From Balneolaceae bacterium UBA2956 (lineage in GTDB: Bacteria > Bacteroidota > Rhodothermia > Balneolales > Balneolaceae), in contig DEBM01000045.1 of NCBI GenBank assembly GCA_002348545.1, positions 67,503 through 131,502 on the forward strand: DNA of 64,000 nt, written 5' to 3'. The notes beneath the pieces are model-generated. The model did no database searches, was not told the DNA's origin, and saw nothing but the letters and a program-made list of their open reading frames with translations. Positions within the stretch are counted from its first letter, which is position 1. Every line of letters starts with the position of its first letter. Below, piece by piece: positions 36,306 to 43,899 of the stretch. The position numbers and the translations under genes are program-made.

Positions 36306-37875
36306 ATATGACATGCTCATCATTGGAAGTGGTTTAGCTGGCCTTTCCTTTGCTTTAAAAGCTGCAGAATCTGTTCATGTGGCAGTTATAACCAAGAATG
36401 AATTAAAAGAAACAAATACTTGGTATGCTCAAGGTGGGATTGCTGGAGTGATGGACTTAAATCATGATTCTTTTGAGAAGCACATTCAAGATACACTGGT
36501 GGCGGGAGCTGGACTATGCGATGCCAATGCTGTATCGAATATGGTAAAGCAAGCACCTAAACTCATTCAAGAGCTCATAGATTATGGGGTTGACTTTACC
36601 CTTAAGGGAGGGCAGTTAGACCTAGCTAAAGAAGGGGGACATTCTGTAAATAGAATTGTTCACGCAGCAGACGCAACTGGTAGAGTTGTAGAAAATGTGT
36701 TGGCGAAAAGAGTGAAAAATCATCCAAATATCGATGTTTTTGAATATCATTTTGCTATGGAATTACTTACCGAACATTATTTAGGAATCAAGGTAGAACA
36801 TTTGCCTGATATTCAATGTTTTGGTGTTTATGCACTTGATATAAAGGCTGGTACAATAGAGACATTTTTAGCAAAAAAAACTGTTCTCGCAACAGGTGGT
36901 ATAGGAGAAGTTTATGCTCATACCACTAATCCTACCGTTGCTACAGGGGACGGTATTGCTATGGCTTATAGGGCAAAAGCTCATATAAAGCACATGGAAT
37001 TTGTTCAATTTCACCCTACAACCTTACAGATTCCAGAGGCTAAATCCTATTTAATTACTGAAGCCTTGCGCGGTTTTGGGGCTAAATTAAGGAACTTTTC
37101 TGGGCATGCCTTCATGAAAGATTATGATTCAAGAGGTGAATTAGCCCCAAGAGATATAGTGGCTAGAGCAATCGATGATCAGCTCAAAAAAAGAGGGGAT
37201 AAAGCGGTCTATTTAGATGCAACCGAAATTGAATCTTCCTCTTTATTAGAAAGTTTTCCAAATATCGCTAAAGAATGTGCTAAACATGGCTTAGATATCA
37301 CTAAGGACATAATTCCTGTTGTCCCTGCTGCACATTACTTATGCGGTGGTATACGAGTAAATGAATTTGGGCAAAGCTCAATCAAACACCTTTATGCCAT
37401 AGGTGAGACGGCCTGTACTGCAGTTCATGGTGCGAACCGTTTAGCATCGAACAGCTTGCTAGAAGCCTTACATTATGCGGATACTGCGGTACATCATGCA
37501 TTACACCATTTTACCAATACGGAATTTTCAGTTGATATACCTGTATGGGATGTAGAAGGAACTTCAAATAATAAAGAATGGATTTTAATATCTCATAACC
37601 GTGAAGAACTGAGACAAATAATGTGGGATTATGTGGGTATTGTACGCAGTGATATGCGATTGAAAAGAGCGCTACGGCGACAGACTTTGTTATATCACGA
37701 AGTCGAAGAGTTTTACCATAGAACTAGTGTTACCCCTGAACTGCTTGAATTACGTAACCTTATTAGTATTGCATATTTGATCATTCAGGCAGCTATGAAA
37801 AGAAAGGAAAGTTGTGGCCTTCACTTTAATATAGATCACGAAACCTGCAGTAGACTTAGCATAAGAGATACATAA
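36298..37875 (+). CDS. nadB: L-aspartate oxidase
   Basis: NadB oxidises L-aspartate to iminoaspartate with FAD, the first step of de novo NAD synthesis (NadA partner not in the window). The 525-residue flavoprotein has the FAD-binding GSGLAGLSFALKAAE motif (about 9-23), WYAQGGIAG, the substrate region EGGHSVNRIVHAADATGR, HPTTL, and the C-terminal GETACTAVHGANRLASNSLLEAL signature. These separate it from succinate dehydrogenase. It starts within the end of prfB (8-base overlap) and ends 2 bases before coaE. Confidence 0.95.
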   Translation: MYKYDMLIIGSGLAGLSFALKAAESVHVAVITKNELKETNTWYAQGGIAGVMDLNHDSFEKHIQDTLVAGAGLCDANAVSNMVKQAPKLIQELIDYGVDFTLKGGQLDLAKEGGHSVNRIVHAADATGRVVENVLAKRVKNHPNIDVFEYHFAMELLTEHYLGIKVEHLPDIQCFGVYALDIKAGTIETFLAKKTVLATGGIGEVYAHTTNPTVATGDGIAMAYRAKAHIKHMEFVQFHPTTLQIPEAKSYLITEALRGFGAKLRNFSGHAFMKDYDSRGELAPRDIVARAIDDQLKKRGDKAVYLDATEIESSSLLESFPNIAKECAKHGLDITKDIIPVVPAAHYLCGGIRVNEFGQSSIKHLYAIGETACTAVHGANRLASNSLLEALHYADTAVHHALHHFTNTEFSVDIPVWDVEGTSNNKEWILISHNREELRQIMWDYVGIVRSDMRLKRALRRQTLLYHEVEEFYHRTSVTPELLELRNLISIAYLIIQAAMKRKESCGLHFNIDHETCSRLSIRDT

Positions 37876-37877
37876 TC

Positions 37878-38528
37878 ATGGAAAAGTTGGATAAAACTAT
37901 CTGCCGTTTGGCTATAACTGGAGAAATTGGAGCTGGGAAAAGTACCGTGGCGGGCTATATTACTCAATCAGGAATCCCAGTATTAGACTTAGATTCTATT
38001 GCAAAAAAGTTAATGGTAACTGATGAGTACCTACGAGCAGAAATAAAAGCTGAGTTTGGTGATCAGGCGTATACGGGCCATGAATTAAATAAGAAATACC
38101 TATCTGAAAAAGCCTTTAAGGTAGGTGCAGTCCACCGTTTGAATGCACTTGTGCATCCTAGAGTAGATAAAGAAGTTGCTAAATTAGAATCTAAGATTGC
38201 TCAACAAGGACATAGGATTATTGCAAAAGAAAGCGCCTTATTACTTCAACATGGTCGCCCAAATGAGATTGATGTAGTAATTTGGGTTAAAACAAGTATT
38301 GATATTCGAAGGAATCGAATTAGCAACCGACCAAATTTATCGCAGAGTGACCGAGACGCCAGAATAAAATATCAATCCTCTTTAAATCTATCGCAGTATT
38401 TGAATCGGGATCGTGACAAAATTATAGAGAACAATGGGACTTTACAAAAACTTAAGACGGAGGTCTCATGGTTAACTAAGGAACTTAAAAACGTATGCGA
38501 TACCCTTTTTCAATCCCATAATTTATAG
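37878..38528 (+). CDS. coaE: dephospho-CoA kinase
   Basis: CoaE phosphorylates dephospho-CoA in the last step of coenzyme A synthesis. The 216-residue P-loop kinase has ITGEIGAGKSTVAGYI (about 14-29), the DLDSIAKKL motif that binds the substrate, and a C-terminal ENNGTLQKLKTEVSWL segment typical of CoaE. It begins 2 bases after nadB. Its 3' end overlaps the convergent DUF192 gene by 44 bases (38485-38528). Confidence 0.92.
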   Translation: MEKLDKTICRLAITGEIGAGKSTVAGYITQSGIPVLDLDSIAKKLMVTDEYLRAEIKAEFGDQAYTGHELNKKYLSEKAFKVGAVHRLNALVHPRVDKEVAKLESKIAQQGHRIIAKESALLLQHGRPNEIDVVIWVKTSIDIRRNRISNRPNLSQSDRDARIKYQSSLNLSQYLNRDRDKIIENNGTLQKLKTEVSWLTKELKNVCDTLFQSHNL

Positions 38529-38976
38529 CATAGCCACCATTTGTTTCTACTACGTATTTAGCAGGAAAACCCGATGGAAGCCCATTTTCAGAAAAAGGGG
38601 TTGTGGAATGATAAATACTTACTATCACACTATCTGAATTTACGTACATGATATCCAATGGTAGCGGTGTATTTACCATCCAAAAACTTAGCGGTTCCTC
38701 ATCTTCAAATATGAATAGCATTCCATGATTTACAGGAAGTCTTCGAACATCCATAAGCCCTTGGCTACGCTCCATTACGTCATCCGATATTTGAACCTCT
38801 ACACTGCTAATACTATTCAGTTTAGTATCTAAGAAATATACTGTTTGTTCTGGGACAACTACTCTCCCGTTGTAAGATTCTTGATTTTTATTTTTACTTT
38901 CGCCGCAATTAATTAAAACAGAATATAAAAGAATTACAGAGAGTATTAGCTTATTTAATTTCGAAAGATTGCGCAT
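38485..38976 (-). CDS. DUF192 family lipoprotein
   Basis: From ATG 38976 the protein has 163 residues with a lipobox-like LINC (Cys24). A DUF192 domain follows, with the typical RSQGLMDVRRLPVNHGMLFIF block, the FWMVNTPLPLDIMYV motif and the GYAINYGIEKG end. The fold is a small beta-barrel of unknown function found in secreted or periplasmic proteins. An upstream ATG (38991) is possible. It overlaps the preceding VPS10-type gene by 26 bases and the convergent coaE by 44, suggesting co-transcription with the former. Confidence 0.82.
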   Translation of the reverse strand: MRNLSKLNKLILSVILLYSVLINCGESKNKNQESYNGRVVVPEQTVYFLDTKLNSISSVEVQISDDVMERSQGLMDVRRLPVNHGMLFIFEDEEPLSFWMVNTPLPLDIMYVNSDSVIVSIYHSTTPFSENGLPSGFPAKYVVETNGGYAINYGIEKGYRIRF

Positions 38977-41767
38977 GAGTGGTTGATCCATTGGTTATTT
39001 GAATGATATAAGTACCTTTTGTCAAGTAGCTATTAGATGTTGGATTCCATAGGTTCCAGTTAAAAGTGTTAAATCCTTTTTCTGCATCCAATATAGTTGA
39101 GTATAGTATCAATTCGTCCTTTTTAATTTCTATTTCAATTTCGTATTTAACTGGAGGTTGGTTACTTTTTTTCATTGAGGGTTCTTGAACAAAAAATAAA
39201 GCCTCAAAATTTGGCTCGAGTAGGTTGCGATAGTCAACCGATTGAGTTCCCCATCTATTAGAATAAAGAATATCATCTAATCTGAATAGGGTTATGGACT
39301 CGTTTAATCGATCAACTAACTCATGAAAAGGGGTGGTATCAAGTACATAGATACTACGACCATGTGTTGCTACTACTAATTCAAAATCCCGAGGATGAAC
39401 AACCATGTCATAAGATGCAACATTGGGTATGTTGTTGAGTAGGTGCCATTCTTGGCCGTCATCGAAACTCACATAGCTACCGTGATCCAGTCCTGCGTAT
39501 AAGATTTCAGGCTTAACAGGATCTTGTACTATGATATTAACTACATCATCTGGTAAATTTCCTTTAACTGATGTCCATGTTTTACCTAAGTCTATTGTTT
39601 TATACACATAAGTGACAAATTCATCAAATCGATAGCCATTTAATGAAACATAAGCCGTTTCGGAATTATGGGAAGATGCATGAAGTTCAGAAATCCAACG
39701 GTAGGCGGGAAGTCCATTACTAACATCTACCCATGTAGCACCAGCATCAGTGGTACGATGTACCTTTCCATCATCAGTTCCAGTCCAAATTATATCAAAC
39801 GAAAGTGGTGATTCAGAAATAGTGGTTAGTGTAGAGTATGGAACGTCTCCATTGGGTAAATTATAGCTAAGATCGGGACTTATTGTGGTCCATTTTTTCC
39901 CTTCATCAAAGGAGCGATTCAGTCGTTGAGATCCAAAATAAATAATATCAGAGTTGTGATGACTAAGCTCTACCGGTGTATTCCAATTGTAACGGTAACG
40001 ATCTTCACCCACTTCATGACGTGGGGTTATTCTATAGCTTGCTCCGCTATCCAAATCTCTTCGCATATAGTTCCCATACTGAAATCCCACATAAATAATA
40101 TTACTGTTCTCTGGATGCGGGTTTACGTGCATACCATCACCGCCATAGAGTCGTTCCCACGGCTGTTCTCTATCTGGAGTTGAACGAGATGAACCTCTCC
40201 AGGTACCGTTGTCTTGCAGACCGCCATAGATATTATATGGTGTGTCCATATCAACATTTACGGTATAGAATTGACCAACTGGCGCTACATTATGATGAAT
40301 GAAATTTTCTCCTCCATCTTTACTTTCATATAACCCTCCATCATTACCCAGAAGGAGATGTTCTCCATCATTAGGGTTGATCCATAGGGTTTGATGATCC
40401 ACATGAATACGCTGATTTTCAGCAATAGGCCTCCAATTACGTCCAGCATCGTTTGATTTTAGAATAGGTACACCCATAATGTAAAGAGTATTTGCATCAC
40501 TAGGGTCTACTCGAATTTCACCAAAATAGTATCCATAGGTGAAGTAAACATTGTCTAAAGCTATCTGATGTGTTTTTTCCCATGATTGTCCACCATTGTC
40601 TGTTTTATAGACTTCAGCTCCTATAATTTTAGTGTCAAAAAGCTCGGCATTAGCATCACCTATATAGTCTGCTAGAGCACTTGGTGGATAGATATTAGCT
40701 GATATATCTTTTTTGACGATTTCAGCAGTATATTTGGAGGGGAATCCATGTTGTCTTAAAAATTGATTTATTTCTTCATTTTCTAGTGATAAAAAATCCT
40801 TTGAATTCATATTCCATAATGCATCGCTTTTTAGTCCATCATTGGCTTGATTTTCAGACTCGACCCTACGAACATCTTGGTTATCAATGAGAGCATAAAT
40901 ACGATTAGGATTTTCTGCGCTTATGCTTAAGCCAATACGTCCTAAAGTCCTCCCAGTAGGAAGCCCATTGTTAACTTTTTCCCAAGTGTTTCCGCCATCC
41001 TTTGAATGGTATACGGCGGATCCTTCACCGCTTTCTACAAAATTCCAGGCTTCTCTAGAACGCTCCCAAGTGGCTGCCCATAGTAATTTTGGATTTTTTG
41101 GGTTAATGATAAGATCTATAACTCCAGTGCCTTCATTCACAAAAAGAGTTTTCTCCCATGTTTGTCCACCATCGACAGTTTTGTACACTCCACGGTCAGA
41201 GTTTTCTGAGTATAAAGCGCCCATACTACCTACCCAGACAATTTCTGGATTATTTGGGTGAACTAATATTCTACCAATATGGTGAGTGCCTTCTAAACCC
41301 ATGTGATTCCATGTTTTACCGGAATCTATTGTTTTATAAACTCCAGTGCCTGCATAGGTGCTGCGAGAAGAATTTTTTTCTCCTGTACCAGCCCAAAGAA
41401 TATTTGGGTTAGATTTTGAAATGGCAATATCGCCAATTCCAATTGCACCACCTTGATTGTCAAAAACTGGTTTCATAGTTGTTCCGCCATTGGTCGTTTT
41501 GAAAATACCGGCTGAACCGAAACCCACATAAAAGATTCTAGAGGTGTCTGGGTGGACAGCTATGTCAGATACTCGACCACTCATCGTGACTGGACCTACA
41601 TTTCGAATTGGGTAGGAGTTTAATAATGATTGAGTTCGATGGTAACTCCGTTCTTTTAAACTATTCATAAGATGTGCGGTAGTCGTCGCAGCAGGTTTTA
41701 TAAATTGAGCTTGTAAAGGGAGAGTGAATAAGGTAGCGGTTAATAAATAAAGACCTAAGCTCTTCAT
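38951..41767 (-). CDS. VPS10/sortilin-type beta-propeller exported protein
   Basis: The 938-residue protein has a signal peptide ending near LPLQAQ and repeated Asp-box elements of the form (S/T)-x-D-x-G-x-(T/S)-W, e.g. TIDSGKTWNHMG, TVDGGQTWEKTL, SKDGGNTWEKVN and TTDAGATWVDVS. These define a sialidase/sortilin-like propeller, a family common in Bacteroidota and often labelled glycosyl hydrolase. A C-terminal Ig-like domain (about 855-935) may follow, resembling FlgD-type or secretion-related ends. No catalytic residues for glycosidase activity are evident. The ATG at 41767 is preferred over the in-frame TTG at 41776. The DUF192 gene is translated from within its 3' end. Confidence 0.85.
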   Translation of the reverse strand: MKSLGLYLLTATLFTLPLQAQFIKPAATTTAHLMNSLKERSYHRTQSLLNSYPIRNVGPVTMSGRVSDIAVHPDTSRIFYVGFGSAGIFKTTNGGTTMKPVFDNQGGAIGIGDIAISKSNPNILWAGTGEKNSSRSTYAGTGVYKTIDSGKTWNHMGLEGTHHIGRILVHPNNPEIVWVGSMGALYSENSDRGVYKTVDGGQTWEKTLFVNEGTGVIDLIINPKNPKLLWAATWERSREAWNFVESGEGSAVYHSKDGGNTWEKVNNGLPTGRTLGRIGLSISAENPNRIYALIDNQDVRRVESENQANDGLKSDALWNMNSKDFLSLENEEINQFLRQHGFPSKYTAEIVKKDISANIYPPSALADYIGDANAELFDTKIIGAEVYKTDNGGQSWEKTHQIALDNVYFTYGYYFGEIRVDPSDANTLYIMGVPILKSNDAGRNWRPIAENQRIHVDHQTLWINPNDGEHLLLGNDGGLYESKDGGENFIHHNVAPVGQFYTVNVDMDTPYNIYGGLQDNGTWRGSSRSTPDREQPWERLYGGDGMHVNPHPENSNIIYVGFQYGNYMRRDLDSGASYRITPRHEVGEDRYRYNWNTPVELSHHNSDIIYFGSQRLNRSFDEGKKWTTISPDLSYNLPNGDVPYSTLTTISESPLSFDIIWTGTDDGKVHRTTDAGATWVDVSNGLPAYRWISELHASSHNSETAYVSLNGYRFDEFVTYVYKTIDLGKTWTSVKGNLPDDVVNIIVQDPVKPEILYAGLDHGSYVSFDDGQEWHLLNNIPNVASYDMVVHPRDFELVVATHGRSIYVLDTTPFHELVDRLNESITLFRLDDILYSNRWGTQSVDYRNLLEPNFEALFFVQEPSMKKSNQPPVKYEIEIEIKKDELILYSTILDAEKGFNTFNWNLWNPTSNSYLTKGTYIIQITNGSTTHAQSFEIK

Positions 41768-41823
41768 GATAATCAATAGTTATGATAAGGTTGTTAGAAT
41801 TGAATAGTAAATAACATTTTGGT

Positions 41824-41843
41824 GATGTGTAAAGATGTGTAAA
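41824..41843. repeat. tandem 10-base direct repeat
   Basis: GATGTGTAAA occurs twice in immediate succession in the promoter region between the VPS10-type gene and rimP. Such a short head-to-tail repeat could be a protein-binding site or chance; no known regulator motif was recognised. Confidence 0.45.
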
Positions 41844-42043
41844 TGCTTCGTATACAATTCGGTTATGTGTTAATTATTTGAAGTGAGAATAAAGAACGGA
41901 GTAAAGTAGAAAGTATTAGACATTACTACAAAAAAAGTACTAACAAAATTTAGTTTGATTAATGTGTACCTATCTTGAGGGAACATTATATATTTTACAT
42001 GAAATTGAAATTGACGCCTTTTTAACCTATCTTATTAGTCTTA

Positions 42044-42079
42044 GTGGGCGCCGAAGGGTTCCCGCTTTTTTTGTTTTTT
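42044..42079 (+). terminator. hairpin with T-run in the rimP leader (possible attenuator)
   Basis: GTGGG (42044-42048) can pair with CCCGC (42061-42065) around a 12-base loop, followed by a T7-G-T6 tract. It lies 41 bases before the rimP start and no gene ends nearby on the plus strand. It therefore looks like a leader attenuator of the translation operon or a structured 5' element, rather than an ordinary terminator. Confidence 0.45.
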
Positions 42080-42120
42080 ATAACTGCTGTTAGATCAATA
42101 GTTTACTTATCACATATAAC

Positions 42121-42576
42121 ATGAAAACCAACACGGAAAAAATCTTAGAATTAGCGCAACAATGCGCTTCCTCGTACAGCGTGTTTGTTGTTGATGTGGA
42201 AATTAAAAACACTTCACCTTTGGAGTTATGGGTCTATCTCGATAAAGAGGATGAGAATCTTTCTATCAATATTTGTACCAAGATAAGCCGTGAATTGGGT
42301 TTTTTATTAGAGGCACATGAAATAGAGCTAGGTCAGTATCGGCTTAATGTTTCTTCACCTGGATTGAGTAGACCTTTGAGCGATATTCGTCAGTATCCCA
42401 AGAATATTGGTCGTACGTGCAGAGTTCGGTATAGAAAGGATAATAACGAAGTTGATAAGATTAAAGGGCAATTAGAGAAAGTTGATTCTATGAATATTGA
42501 ACTTTCATTTGATGGAAAAACCATTGTTATACCCTTTGCAAAAGTTATAGAATCCAAAATTATTCCTATAATCTAA
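42121..42576 (+). CDS. rimP: ribosome maturation factor RimP
   Basis: RimP assists assembly of the 30S subunit, especially near S12. The 151-residue protein has the N-terminal alpha/beta domain with the DVEI...LWVYLDKED segment and the RYRLNVSSPGLSRPL-type motif (about 78-92), followed by a C-terminal SH3-like domain. Its place before nusA is the textbook gene order and confirms the call. A G/C-rich leader hairpin stands upstream. Confidence 0.9.
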   Translation: MKTNTEKILELAQQCASSYSVFVVDVEIKNTSPLELWVYLDKEDENLSINICTKISRELGFLLEAHEIELGQYRLNVSSPGLSRPLSDIRQYPKNIGRTCRVRYRKDNNEVDKIKGQLEKVDSMNIELSFDGKTIVIPFAKVIESKIIPII

Positions 42577-42592
42577 CATAAATTAAATATCA

Positions 42593-43843
42593 ATGCAGCC
42601 CGATTTTTCCAAACAAATTATTTCTTCTTTTGCTGAAATAGCAAAAGAAAAAGGTATTGATCGAGATCTTCTGCTAACTATATTAGAAGATGTATTCAGA
42701 ACAATGATTCGAAAGAAATACGAAACAGATGATGCGTTCTCGGTGATTTTGAATGCAGACAGAGGAGAAATTCAGATTCTTCATGTTCAAGAAGTTGTCC
42801 CAACAGAAGAATTAGCCGATCCTGTGGGCGAAATATCCTTAGAAGATGCCCAGAAAATAGATCCAGATATTGAATTATATGATGAATTAGCTCAAGAAGT
42901 TAACATATTAGATTTTGGACGAAGAGCTGTAAATATGGCGCGTCAGCAATTAGCGCAACGCATACGTGAGATTGAGAAAGATAATATCTATGAAGATTAT
43001 ACTGACCGGGTAGGCGAAATTATTCTTGGTGATGTATATCAGGTCCGACATAACAAAGACATTCTCGTAAATCATAATGGGGTGGAGTTGTTACTTCCTC
43101 GAAATGAGCAAATATACAAAGACCGATACCGAAAAGGTGACACAATTCGAGCTGTTGTAACTGGTGTTCACATGAAAAACGGTAATCCAACTGTGATTAT
43201 CTCCAGAACCTCTGAAGTTTTCTTAGAGCGCTTATTTGAAAATGAAATACCTGAAGTATTCGACGGCATTATCGACTTAGTAAAGGTAGCCCGAGCACCT
43301 GGTGATCGTTCAAAAGTAGCTGTAAAGTCGCATGACGAACGAATAGATCCCGTTGGCGCATGCGTGGGTATGAAAGGAATACGAATTCATGCAATCGTTC
43401 GGGAATTACAAAATGAAAATATCGATGTGATTAATTTTACCAAAGATAGAGTTGAATTCATAAAAAGAGCACTTCAACCAGCTGAAGTCATGAAAGTTGA
43501 GTTAGACGAGAAAGGAGAAAAAGCTAGTGTTTTAGTACCTGCAGATCAAGTTTCTAAGGCAATTGGTAAAGGTGGAGTAAATATTCGCCTAGCCTCAAAG
43601 TTATCGGAATGTGAAATAGATGTTTATCGAGAAGTTGAAGAAGAAGATGATATCGATTTAGCTGAGTTTTCGGATGATTTTGGTGAAAAGGCTATTCAAT
43701 TACTATACTCTATTGGTTGTGATACAGCCCGAGCTGTATTGGAACTCAATGCGGATGAAATTATGAGCCGAACCAACAATGAAATTGACGAATCATTGGC
43801 TCGTAAAATTATTGAAGTTATCGCTTACGAATTTGAGGATTAG
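42593..43843 (+). CDS. nusA: transcription termination/antitermination factor NusA
   Basis: NusA binds RNA polymerase and nascent RNA and modulates pausing, termination and antitermination. The 416 residues have the N-terminal RNA polymerase-binding domain (about 1-130), an S1 domain (about 135-200), two KH domains (CVGMKGIRIHAI and AIGKGGVNIRLASKL) and a short C-terminal helix-hairpin-helix region. E. coli NusA is 495 residues; the shorter C-terminus without acidic repeats is common outside the Gammaproteobacteria. rimP precedes and infB follows. Confidence 0.95.
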   Translation: MQPDFSKQIISSFAEIAKEKGIDRDLLLTILEDVFRTMIRKKYETDDAFSVILNADRGEIQILHVQEVVPTEELADPVGEISLEDAQKIDPDIELYDELAQEVNILDFGRRAVNMARQQLAQRIREIEKDNIYEDYTDRVGEIILGDVYQVRHNKDILVNHNGVELLLPRNEQIYKDRYRKGDTIRAVVTGVHMKNGNPTVIISRTSEVFLERLFENEIPEVFDGIIDLVKVARAPGDRSKVAVKSHDERIDPVGACVGMKGIRIHAIVRELQNENIDVINFTKDRVEFIKRALQPAEVMKVELDEKGEKASVLVPADQVSKAIGKGGVNIRLASKLSECEIDVYREVEEEDDIDLAEFSDDFGEKAIQLLYSIGCDTARAVLELNADEIMSRTNNEIDESLARKIIEVIAYEFED

Positions 43844-43899
43844 AATTGTACAATAGAATCTTAAATTGGTAGTTTAGACCATATACTAATCACATATAC

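Larger units (their letters stand above)
41768..42120. other. 353-base divergent region upstream of rimP
   Basis: No gene is visible here. It must contain the promoter of the long rimP-pnp operon and of the VPS10-type gene. Two visible elements are a tandem 10-base repeat (41824-41843) and a G/C-rich hairpin with a T-run (42044-42079), both listed separately. No complete TAnnTTTG promoter was found on inspection. Confidence 0.5.

Noticed and set aside
39926..41412. Plus-strand frames within the VPS10-type gene
   Set aside because: They mirror the repetitive Asp-box coding sequence on the other strand and have no independent support.
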